Shown here piece after piece: positions 55,285-64,000 of a stretch of DNA of 64,000 bases. This DNA is from Nematopogon swammerdamellus. Its lineage: Eukaryota; Arthropoda; Insecta; Lepidoptera; Adelidae. The notes below the pieces were generated by a model. That model was given only the letters and a program-made list of their open reading frames with translations, did not search any database and had not been told where the DNA came from. The position numbers and the translations under genes were made by a program. The stretch is from assembly GCA_946902875.1 (NCBI GenBank), contig OX336338.1, positions 7,803,971-7,867,970 of the forward strand, read 5' to 3'. Numbering within the stretch: position 1 is the stretch's first letter; the number at the start of each line of letters is the position of its first letter.

Positions 55285-56089
55285 TTAGGTACATAAAACT
55301 AAAATCAGAAGGCGCTTACTTATGAGTGGCTCGGCGCAACTCATGTAGCGCTTTCTATAAAAAAATTTACCTGCGCCGATATTATCGATGTTTTTTATAT
55401 TAACTAAGTAAACAAATAAAAATCGGTGAATTTTTTTTATATTTTTTGTTTGTTTAATAAAATGTTCAAGTTAGTCAACTTTTTTAACAAAAACACAGTA
55501 ATCAAGATATGAGCGTGGTTTCGCGAGGAGAGGTGATTTTGGCTCTGTCAACTGCACCATTGGTCTCTCGGCACAGCCACCCATGCTGTTTTACATAAAA
55601 AAAAGAAAATGTCAGAAACCATTGAGATGCATTTTGGGGTTACCTCTACTATCACCCCTCAGAAGATATCGTCCAATTACCACTCACCGTGTAGAGTTAC
55701 GCTTAAAGAAAAGATGCACTAGGGGCTCTTCTCGAATCTGAGATCAAACGTCGATCCGATCACGTAGAAAAACAAATAGAATCGATTTAAAATTCAAAGC
55801 GAACCCTTCGATCATTCCTAGAACTAATTGGCTGACGATCAACTAAACAAATAGGCCATGCATTGAATCACTTCCAAACACAGCGGCTGCACCTACTGTG
55901 CATCTTGCAATTATCTGCTTTTTGTGAAACGAATGGTTGCTGACGAGCCGTTTTGCTCAACTGCTTGCCGTAAGAATAAAGCGTTGCGTGTCAATCAACT
56001 CTCCAGTCACTAGGTACTGGAGAGTGTGCTGGTAGTACGTGGCTAAGCTAAGCTTGCACCAGCTAAGCCATGTGCAAGCGTTGTGTTGT

Positions 56090-56700
56090 TATTGACGGGG
56101 CGGGGTGGACTGCAGAGCGGTCCGCGTGCGGGCGGTGCTTACGTACAGCAGACGCGCGAGGAACGGGCAGGGCGTGTTAGGGCGCAGCACGCGGGGACAA
56201 GCGCGGAGCTCCAGCGCCAGCGCTAGCGAATGCAGCAGGATCGCCTCCATGTTACCTTCGCCGGTAGGACGAGGACGCGCTCGAGCGGCCCGGTTGCTTT
56301 CGCGCCGAGTCGCACTTGCAACAGTTGCTCCCCATCACTGGCGGCGGCGACGCATCGCTCGCGTTCGCACTCCGTTCGCTCGGCTCGGGTCGAAGTTCGC
56401 AAGCGCCGCTCGCGCACCCTGTGCCAGTCGTACACCGCGCGAGTGTGTGCACGCCCGCGGACTGAGCTCCTAACCTCGATCCGGAGAGCGTAGCGGGGTA
56501 TTTTTACAACGACTCGCAAGAGAGATGGAAAATATGGGTCGCGCAGGCGCGAGTTCCGGCCGCCTCCCCGCCGCCCCCTCCTCGCTGAGGAAGTTCCGCT
56601 CCGCCTCCGCGGCGCCGGCGCAACTTCGCAACCTCCGCGCCACCTCGCCGCCCCACGCACCACTGATAATGACATTGCACAGTGCTACGTAGTGCTACTG
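56090..56700 (-). promoter_or_regulatory. GC-rich, CpG-dense patch; possible promoter or first exon
   Basis: This is by far the most GC-rich 600 bases of the window, dense in CpG. On the minus strand, an ATG at about 56247 opens 36 codons (MEAILLHSLALALELRACP) to a fair donor CTGTAC/GTAAGC at about 56142. Its phase (0) does not fit E1 (phase 2), so it is not directly joined to E1. It could be a promoter with 5' UTR of the Ig gene (an unseen exon must intervene) or of another gene. Confidence 0.35.
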
Positions 56701-57094
56701 TGCAAACCTGCACATTGACACATGCTGGTACACAGGCACGACACTGACTAGCTAGATATTATTACCCTAAACCTGATTGATGAACATGCATAGGTATTGC
56801 TTGTATCTTTTATAGATAAGCGTCGTAGCGTAGGTATAGGATCTCGAGTAGGATATCATGTACACACACACAACTCAAGTCACAACTAAAGTGCTTTACG
56901 CGAACGCACACACACCGCATTCTATAATGGCTAGCACACTCACCCCGGTTCCCAAAGGTATGGACGCACAAAATTCGCTAAAAAGTAAATAGAAAAAAAA
57001 ACTGCTTACATGATAGTAAATTTACTTACATCTAAAGATAATATAAACGTCAACATAATTTTCAGGTAAATTTAAACTCAAAAATCCCCAAGTA

Positions 57095-57740
57095 TAGTCT
57101 CGGGTCCTTCAAGAAGGGCGTGAATAGGCACCTGTCAGGCGGACTTGGCATTCGCAACCCGCACATACGACCGAATGTCCATGGGTGTCGTTAGACATCT
57201 TATGGGTGGCTCAGCGCCGCCACATGTCGCGCCTTCAATAAAAAAAGCCGCCAAGTGCGAGTTGGACTCGCGCACCGAGGGTTCCGCACCATCCCACAAT
57301 ATATTTGTATTATGTATGTATGTATAATAAAAATAATTATGTTTTGGAAAATCACGAAACGCCTAAATAAAAACTACACCAATGGTTTGACTGTGAGACA
57401 TTCTTGTAGTTTAAATAAACAAAAATACATTTTTTATTGCATCGTTTTAGGTTAACGGAAATTACCCTATAGGTTTTGATTTGAATGGCCAGAAACAAAA
57501 TATGTGACATAAATGGCCGTATCTACGAGTATCTTGTGATTGCGTTGACTTAGAAGCTTACATTTTTCACACCTCCAAGGAAACGTAGACCATAGTATTC
57601 ATATTAATTTCAACTTGATACTTCTACTCGTTCTTGAGAAATACGGTCTTGACACAGATAGACAGACAGGCAGACGGACAACGAAGTGATCCTATAAGAG
57701 TTCCGTTTTTTCCTCTTTTAAGGTACGGAACCCTAAAAAC
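57095..57740 (-). repeat. Retroelement tail joined to inverted GGTTCCGTA-family repeat
   Basis: 57110-57240 repeats the 16.4-kb block ('caggcggacttggcattcgc', 'tgggtgtcgttagacatctt'). 57245-57740 is the inverted GGTTCCGTA element, ending 'aaggtacggaaccctaaaaa'. Confidence 0.65.
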
Positions 57741-58528
57741 TAGATACTTTATCATTTATTTTTATATTTATTGAGCTATACGTTCCATAGTAATCACCTC
57801 AGACAGCGCGCGTGACACACATGACGGACGGACGCACACCGGACCTGTATTATATATAGGTGACTCGTTATTAGGTTGGGCGGCCACGGAAAAACGGAGG
57901 AGGTGGATAATTCAAACGAAATAGAGTTGAAATATCATTTGTGAGCGTACATGCACCTAGGTATCACACGGTATTGCCCAAAACATTGTCAACAACTCTT
58001 GCTTGCCTATTGTACAATAACTATGTATGATGAGATGATGCATTATAAAATTCTTTAGATCTTGAAGCCGAATGGGCATGAAGCCAGTTTATTTCTCTTC
58101 ATTACATCCGTAAATTTATTTTTATTTATTAATGAACTAGTTGGGACCACGGCTCTGCCCGCCTCAACGTACACTCAACGTATAAAGAAAACCCGGTCAC
58201 GCACCGAACTATATACTAGAGGCGGCAAAGCGCGATAAACTTTGTTACCTGTCGGCAAACAAATGTGCTGTGCCTTCACATGCAATTTTGTCATCATGAA
58301 TACGGACCGCGCGCGAGCTCCGAGGAAGTCTATAGAATGTTGTCGTAATGACCTAGTGCGGTGATTTAGTCGATATTACGTTATTTATTAATAATTATGA
58401 AATCATCTATTTTTTCTTCCTGTTCTCATTGCTCGTGCTCGTAATTTCTTCTTCATCCATATTAAATCGCTATTTGTACACACAAAATGAATACACCAGT
58501 CAGTAGAGGTTTAGGGCTGAGAGGTATG
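57741..58528. other. No gene seen left of the palindrome
   Basis: No exon or repeat was identified with confidence. Confidence 0.4.
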
Positions 58529-58600
58529 TTACAAAAGGTGGTGTAGTAGATTTTATTTTTTTATCTTGTATATATCGGTGCAACAGAGTAAATATCAAAA

Positions 58601-58894
58601 ATGGTAACACGAGGTATGTCGGGACCACTTTTGGCAGCCTACAAACCTCGAAATTTTGGGACTTTTTTTGGTTTTTTGTCCATAACTTCTATACGGTGCA
58701 TCCTAGCGCAAAGGTTACTATGCTACAAATTAAGACAATTAAATTTTGCGTCGAATAAGTATCACAACTTAATAATTAATTTAATGCATATAGTAAAAAA
58801 CTCCGGTCAAAGAACGACGTTTTTGGCCAACTTTGTAAAAAACTGGAATATAGTGGTTTTTAAGCGGCTGCAACTTGGAAACAGGTTCTCTTAG
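58601..58894 (+). CDS. Short ORF in left palindrome arm
   Basis: 97 residues, MVTRGMSGPLLAAYKPRNFG, Phe/Leu/Asn-rich, mirrored at 61420-61713 with a few changes. I do not recognise it. Conservation in both arms reflects duplication, not necessarily function. Confidence 0.3.
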   Translation: MVTRGMSGPLLAAYKPRNFGTFFGFLSITSIRCILAQRLLCYKLRQLNFASNKYHNLIINLMHIVKNSGQRTTFLANFVKNWNIVVFKRLQLGNRFS

Positions 58895-59242
58895 ATAAAA
58901 ACTCATGATGTTAAAGTTGTAGAGAATCTAATTCCGCGTTTACTGGTACCACATTTGTCGAATTTGGTCAAATACACTACTCGCAATTGGCAATATTCAG
59001 AGTGGCGGCGAGACGAGGTGGGGAGGCGGCGCGGCGACGAGCGACTGTGCTCGCGTGATACGTGCGTGCGCTCGTTCGCTCGCTCTTTACCGATGCGTTT
59101 AATGTGGAAATGGCATTAGTATGCGCCAGTTCGAAATTTCAACCGTAGAAGTTCAATTGCAATCATAGAAATTCCTTTAGTTCATTTGTACGGCAGCCTG
59201 GCAATGACGAATGTTAGACATTGGCACAGGTATTAATGCAAA

Positions 59243-59836
59243 ATGTCTGTGATGCTGTGGAAGATTACTGCAACGTCTATATTGAAACATCAGAACAACA
59301 TGTGGATGCCCGTAGTTCTCGCGTGGACAGATTCAAGAGACTCAATCAAACTGCAGGAGTGGCTTACGCAGCATCCCCCATTTACAGACATGGTTGATTA
59401 TGGCAACTTCAAGAATGTCACCCTCAAAAGGAGAGACAAGGTTACAACCTTAGCATCTGCTGTGAACTGCATTTCAGCGGGAGACCTCAAAGTACTTGTT
59501 ATTGATCCGCTGACATTATTTCAACGACTGTGCCTTTCAAAACAATCACATGATGAATTGAAAAACTTTTTCACATACAAACTCGCACTCTACCCAATAT
59601 CACTCTTTGTAGAAGGAGCCATGAGGAAAGGAACGAAGTCGTCTTTGTATGCAGCATTCACCCCGCTTCCCTCAAATGTTACAGGAGGTCGACAATGTTT
59701 TGCTGTAGTGGATGGAGGCTACCTGCTTCATAAAGTCATTTGGCCGCGCAATGCCTCCTTCGCAACCATTGCCAATTGCTATCTCCTCTTTTTTGAAGAG
59801 ACACTATGGGCCCACGCTTGTTGCTATCGTGTTTGA
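59243..59836 (+). CDS. Element ORF, N-terminal part (left arm)
   Basis: 197 residues beginning MSVMLWKITATSILKHQNN. The last third (QCFAVVDGGYLLHKVIWPR) is the start of a widespread invertebrate repeat protein with a PIN/FEN nuclease-like fold: the first acidic residue is the Asp of VVDGG. The frame leaves the family at a six-T run near 59790 and ends in unrelated residues. The rest of the protein is in the next frame. Confidence 0.6.
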   Translation: MSVMLWKITATSILKHQNNMWMPVVLAWTDSRDSIKLQEWLTQHPPFTDMVDYGNFKNVTLKRRDKVTTLASAVNCISAGDLKVLVIDPLTLFQRLCLSKQSHDELKNFFTYKLALYPISLFVEGAMRKGTKSSLYAAFTPLPSNVTGGRQCFAVVDGGYLLHKVIWPRNASFATIANCYLLFFEETLWAHACCYRV

Positions 59837-60275
59837 CGGATATCCTTCTCAGAGCGGTACTAAAAGAACAGAGCGATTGCGGAGGATGAGGATTCACCAG
59901 TCCTCAGAAGTGATATTTGATGAGAACACGGTGAACCAAGTCGCCCAGGAAATATTTTTGCACAATGAGAAAAACAAAAATCGTTTCATTCAACTCCTAA
60001 AAAGACACTTTGAGGAGTGTGACATTGAAGTAAATCAGGCACAGGAAGATACTGACTTGCTCTTTGTCAAGACCGCCATTTCAAAGACCAAAGAGCACGG
60101 CAATGTCGCAATAATTGGAGAGGATGTAGACCTCCTTGTGCTGATGACAGGGCTTGGCCACCAATTCACCAACTTGGTTTTTCTGAAGCCTGGAAGAGGG
60201 GGTGCGGCTAATACCTACTATTCCTCAACCTCTTTCAAATTCGACCAAGACCACATTCTTTTCATTCACACATAA
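59712..60275 (+). CDS. Element ORF, C-terminal PIN/FEN-like part (left arm)
   Basis: It continues the same protein in another frame from about 59795: FLKRHYGPTLVAIVFDGYPS, then QAQEDTDLLFVKTAISKTK, then AIIGEDVDLLVLMTGLG. The acidic residues in VFDGYP, EDTDLL and EDVDLL are arranged as in flap-endonuclease/PIN nucleases. The activity is inferred from fold resemblance only. The last 70 residues lie in the unpaired centre and are unique to this arm. Confidence 0.6.
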   Translation: MEATCFIKSFGRAMPPSQPLPIAISSFLKRHYGPTLVAIVFDGYPSQSGTKRTERLRRMRIHQSSEVIFDENTVNQVAQEIFLHNEKNKNRFIQLLKRHFEECDIEVNQAQEDTDLLFVKTAISKTKEHGNVAIIGEDVDLLVLMTGLGHQFTNLVFLKPGRGGAANTYYSSTSFKFDQDHILFIHT

Positions 60276-60632
60276 ACTGGTTGTAACACCACCATCTTCC
60301 TGTGCCTGATTTACTTCAATGTCACACTCTTCAAAGTGTCTTTTTAGGAGTTGAATGAAACGAATTTTGTTTTTCTCATTGTGCAAAAATATTTCCTGGG
60401 CGACTTGGTTCACCGTGTTCTCATCAAATATCACTTCTGAGGACTGGTGAATCCTCATCCTCCGCAATCGCTCTGTTCTTTTAGTACCGCTCTGAGAAGG
60501 ATATCCGTCAAACACGATAGCAACAAGCGTGGGCCCATAGTGTCTCTTCAAAAAAGAGGAGATAGCAATTGGCAATGGTTGCAAAGGAGGCATTGCGCGG
60601 CCAAATGACTTTATGAAGCAGGTAGCCTCCAT
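60225..60632 (-). pseudogene. Right-arm copy of the C-terminal PIN/FEN-like part, truncated
   Basis: The reverse-strand counterpart of 59712-60050 stops being homologous after NQAQED, losing the EDTDLL and EDVDLL motifs, and ends in unrelated residues. It cannot encode a complete nuclease fold. Confidence 0.6.
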
Positions 60633-61071
60633 CCACTACAGCAAAACATTTGAGGGAAGCGGGGTGAATGCTGCATACAAAGACGACTTGGTTCCTTTCC
60701 TTTACTAAGAGTGATATTGGGTAGGGTGCGAGTTTGTATGTGAAAAAGTTTTTCAAGTCATCATCTGATTGTTTTGAAAGGCACAGTCGTTGAAATAATG
60801 TCAGCGGATCAATAACAGGTACTTTGAGGTCTCCCGCTGAAATGCAGTTCACAGCAGATGCTAAGGTTGCAACCTTGTCTCTCCTTTTGAGGGTGACATT
60901 CTTGAAGTTGCCATAATCAACCATGTCTGTAAATGGGGGATGCTGCGTAAGCCACTCCTGCAGTTTGATTGAGTCTCTTGAATCTGTCCACGCGAGAACT
61001 ACGGGCATCCACATGTTGTTCTGATGTTTCAATATAGACGTTGCAGTAATCTTCCACAGCATCACAGACAT
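60508..61071 (-). pseudogene. Right-arm copy of the N-terminal part, with deletions
   Basis: Mirrors 59243-59836, with about 12 and 18 bases deleted around 60650-60710 (LLVKERNQVVFVCSIHPAS replaces the left-arm text). It carries the same frameshift after the six-T run. Confidence 0.6.
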
Positions 61072-61419
61072 TTTGCATTAATACCTGTGCCAATGTCTAA
61101 CATTCGTCATTGCCAGGCTGCCGTACAAATGAACTAAAGGAATTTCTATGATTGCAATTGAACTTCTACGGTTGAAATTTCGAACTGGCGCATACTAATG
61201 CCATTTCCACATTAAACGCATCGGTAAAGAGCGAGCGAACGAGCGCACGCACGTATCACGCGAGCACAGTCGCTCGTCGCCGCGCCGCCTCCCCACCTCG
61301 TCTCGCCGCCACTCTGAATATTGCCAATTGCGAGTAGTGTATTTGACCAAATTCGACAAATGTGGTACCAGTAAACGCGGAATTAGATTCTCTACAACTT
61401 TAAGATCATAAGTTTTTAT

Positions 61420-61713
61420 CTAAGAGAACCTGTTTCCAAGTTGCAGCCGCTTAAAAACCACTATATTCCAGTTTTTTACAAAGTTGGCCAAAAACGTCGT
61501 TCTTTGACCGGAGTTTTTTACTATATGCATTAAGTTAATTATTAAGTTGTGATACTTACTCGACGCAAAATTTAATTCTCTTAATTTATTGCATAGTAAC
61601 TTTTGCGCTAGGATGCACCGTATAGAAGTTATGGACAAAAAACCAAAAAAAGTCCCAAAGTTTTGAGGTTTGTAGGCTGCCAAAAGTGGTCCCGACATAC
61701 CTCGTGTTACCAT
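61420..61713 (-). CDS. Short ORF in right palindrome arm
   Basis: Mirror copy of 58601-58894 (MVTRGMSGPLLAAYKPQNFG). Confidence 0.3.
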   Translation of the reverse strand: MVTRGMSGPLLAAYKPQNFGTFFGFLSITSIRCILAQKLLCNKLRELNFASSKYHNLIINLMHIVKNSGQRTTFLANFVKNWNIVVFKRLQLGNRFS

Positions 61714-62129
61714 TTTTGATATTTACTCTGTTGCACCGATATATACAAGATAAAAAAATAAAATCTACTACACCACCTTTTGTAAAAAGAATTACTCTAC
61801 TGACTGGCCTAGAAGTCGGTTAATAACTTATAGATAGAGTAACGAATTAACACGCAATTGACTAATTGTTAGAATGTACAAACAAAATTTATGTTACTTA
61901 TATGAAAACATAGGTAATGAGAACTGTCAAAATTATAGAAGTAAAAATGCCGTCATGTTGTGTTCATTCAAAAATCTGTTAAGTGCGAGTTTTACTCGCG
62001 CACGGAGGTTTCCGTATCTAAAAAAAATCGTAAGCAAGGAAATAACAACGGTAACCAAGGAAGTAACAACGGTAGCCAAGGAAGTAACCGTAACCCTGGA
62101 AACCATCAGAACCGTGGTATAACAATGTC

Positions 62130-62863
62130 CACAAATTAGAGCATAGTCGAAGACGATTGATCAGGTTGTCCGTAACCCGATCGCGGCCACCTATTAACCC
62201 TGTCTATCGTCACTACCAAGTTAACCCGATCGCTATCGAACACCCGCGCGCATTTGTCCGGGTCGCGGATCGCTGCTGTCGTGGGCCACCGGTCGTAGTC
62301 GCGAGCGGGTGCCGGGTACCGACCGGGTCCTGACGGATTGATTGACCGAACCGAACTGACAGACACCACAGTACACTACACAGACACAGAGACGTGCTTG
62401 TAGTCTCACATCGATACCCGGACCGGCACCCGCTTACGAACCGCAACACAGAGAGAGAAAGAATGAACTGACAGTTTATTAAAAAATCTGGAATCACCTT
62501 CAGCAAGAACATTTAGAATATACTCGTACCTTCAGTTTTACACTTTTAGGAGTTTTTATTCATGTACATGTACCTACACACAGTTTGTTACAACTTTGGT
62601 TGGTTTGGTTTGGTTAAACTTAACCTAATACATAACTGACAACACACACAAACAGTTTAACATGATTCCATGACCCGATCGCCACCCGCTTACCACCCGC
62701 TCGCTCGCTACTAGCTAAGCTAGCTAGTAGGCAGGCGCTAAAACTTTCTTTCGGTCGATCGCAGTGATCGGATGTTTACACCCGGTAAGTAACACCCGGT
62801 CACTTCATAAACGGGTGGCGATCGACCCGGGTGCTCAAAATTTTAGTGATTGACATGCTCTAT
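62130..62863. other. Region rich in 'acccgatcgc/cacccgctcgc' phrases
   Basis: GC-richer, with repeated CCCG-G-type motifs (62170-62420, 62670-62840) and short frames. It also has a three-unit 'ggaagtaac(aac)ggta(a/g)cca' repeat just before it (62034-62095). No gene or known element was recognised. Confidence 0.4.
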
Positions 62864-63112
62864 AGAGCGTTCCAACTAAAAGTTCCCTTCGCCGTTATGT
62901 TGGCTCCACTGTCAGTGTCACTGTCAGTGCTTAAATTCGTGCTGCCAGATTGTGAAGATTATATTTCCTTATTAATGTAATTGGTATTTACGGTACAAAA
63001 AATACGGTAAATACCAAAGTGATACGTCATTGGTAAATACTGATAATTACGGGTAAATCTGTACAAAACGAGCCAACTTAACGGCGAAGGGAACTTTTAG
63101 TTGGAACGCTCT
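62864..63112. mobile_element. MITE, 249 bases, 44-base inverted ends
   Basis: 'agagcgttccaactaaaagt' with 'tcccttcgccgttatgttgg', and the complement at 63069-63112, with one mismatch (tatg against taag). The interior contains 'ctgtcagtgtcactgtcagt'. Confidence 0.85.
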
Positions 63113-63339
63113 CTACCACAAATGAAACATACGAGTATAAACAAAGATGCCATATTTGAAAATCAAATACGTCAATGTGAAAACTGCCATGAAAAAACAA
63201 AAAACAAAAATTAAAATTGATTTCGAAAAAGTAAATATTCAAGAATCCGCTATTTATCTGCCTATCTTTTGTCTTTCAACATGCAATGTATAAACGCCTG
63301 TGGCGCCATCTATTATTCAATAGTGTGACTAATCTATTT

Positions 63340-63580
63340 TATTTTACGTTTCTTGTATGGAGGCCCCCCTTCATTTTTAACATTTTCTTATTTTTCTTAT
63401 TTGTTGTTATATCCGCCATAGTAACGCATATTCTGTAAAAATTTCAACGGGCTACCAATTACGGTTCAAGAGATACGGACGGACGGACGGACGGACGGAC
63501 GGACGGACGGGCGGACGGAAGGACAGACGGCGGAGGCTTAGTAATAGGCTTCCGTCTGGGATACGGTAAACTAAAAATGA
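63340..63580 (-). repeat. GGTTCCGTA-family fragment with (ggac)n
   Basis: 'ctaccaattacggttcaaga' followed by nine or so 'ggac' units at 63477-63510 and 'aggcttagtaataggcttcc'. Reverse sense. Confidence 0.7.
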
Positions 63581-63865
63581 AGCCCTGATTATATGAGGAT
63601 AATGCTTCGATTTCGAAGAAACTTACAATCTCTACGTTACACAATGAGTATGTAAATTCCAAATTTATTATAGGTTTAGAGTGGTTTAGAATTGAAACAG
63701 AAGAAAAGTATAGACAGCAGAAAATAAATATATTTTTGATGACAAAGATTTGATAGACCCGAGTGTATCCCTCAGGTTTCACCTGTGTCGACGTACTGAG
63801 GTTTAACGTTCTCGTAATACAAAATAACTAAGTAACATAACTAAAATATAAAGAATATTACTTTT

Positions 63866-64000
63866 TTTTTTATTGTAACTGGCACGGTTGGCTACATCAC
63901 CTACAACATCCGTGATGTCAGCCCATAACACCGGGTGAACTTGGTGCCACGTCAGCCTTCCCTTCGGTCGTGCCGGCTACATTGAACTGGACGGAAAACG
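63866..64000 (-). mobile_element. tRNA/5S-type SINE, cut by the window end
   Basis: A poly-T start, then 'ggcacggttggctacatcac' to 'ctacattgaactggacggaa'. The head would lie to the right of base 64000. Confidence 0.75.

Larger units (their letters stand above)
54794..55691. mobile_element. TIR element with two MITEs nested inside
   Basis: The left end 'ggtggctggtaattggacgt' with 'ctgaggggtgacagtagaga', and the right end with the complement ('ctctactatcacccctcaga', 'gtccaattaccactcacc'). Inside are the MITEs at 54975-55141 and 55149-55284, only seven bases apart, and a 3' non-LTR tail near 55560-55600. Confidence 0.75.
58529..61785. mobile_element. 3.26-kb palindromic element with PIN/FEN-like ORFs
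   Basis: Arms 58529-60050 and 60294-61785 are inverted copies (1,522 and 1,492 bases; the right arm lacks 30 bases) around a 243-base unique centre. The termini read 'ttacaaaaggtggtgtagta' inward on both sides. Each arm contains a short ORF near its end, a CpG-rich promoter-like block (59000-59090 / 61225-61315) and a longer protein frame. No transposase and no clear target-site duplication were seen. It is best explained as a foldback-type DNA element, or two head-to-head copies. Confidence 0.85.

Noticed and set aside
56105..56713. Several Arg/Ser/Ala-rich frames of 66-150 residues on both strands at 56.2 kb
   Set aside because: GC-rich DNA has few stop codons. The frames overlap on both strands, have no domain and no consistent splice partners.

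Overview
The window is insect nuclear DNA, almost certainly from a moth or butterfly. It is AT-rich, has short exons with GT/AG introns, contains a TTAGG-type telomeric tract, and is crowded with interspersed repeats of kinds common in lepidopteran genomes. The species cannot be named from the sequence.

One large gene dominates, on the minus strand. Its exons run right to left from about 43.66 kb to base 1, and it is open at both ends. The 5' part (43.66-25.7 kb) encodes at least seven Ig domains in an alternating two-type pattern. It then enters a single 5,682-base exon (25727-31408) that carries the last Ig domains, a disordered acidic/Ser-Arg segment, and about 1,400 residues of predicted helix. 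The Ig part resembles giant sarcomeric proteins of insect muscle (sallimus/kettin, zormin, stretchin, Unc-89 class). I do not assign a name.

Downstream of the big exon (24.9 kb to base 1) lies the most striking structure: 36 recognisable tandemly duplicated exons. Every intact one is phase 1-1, 60 to 142 codons long, and encodes a variant of one helical unit with the core 'LQSALSVVQ...LAEVLTEP'. The exons near the big exon are old and diverse. From 12 kb to base 1 they form a higher-order A-B-C array that has lost its C member at the far end, where a 1,089-base A-B dimer repeats almost identically. Eight of the 36 exons are broken by frameshifts, lost splice sites or transposon insertions, so the array shows exon birth and death. 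All intact members can be skipped or added without changing frame.

The introns of the Ig part and everything right of 43.7 kb are mostly mobile-element debris. This includes LINE fragments, a SINE with a 5S-rRNA-like segment between tRNA-like A and B boxes, several MITEs with clear inverted ends, a nested element with a hierarchical 67/135/270-base minisatellite, a terminal-inverted-repeat element enclosing 162 bases of (CCTAA)n, and a 3.26-kb near-perfect palindrome (58529-61785) whose arms each carry a PIN/FEN-like open reading frame with the same frameshift. A GC-rich patch at 56.1-56.7 kb may be a promoter or first-exon region. No rRNA gene, tRNA gene or CRISPR array was found.
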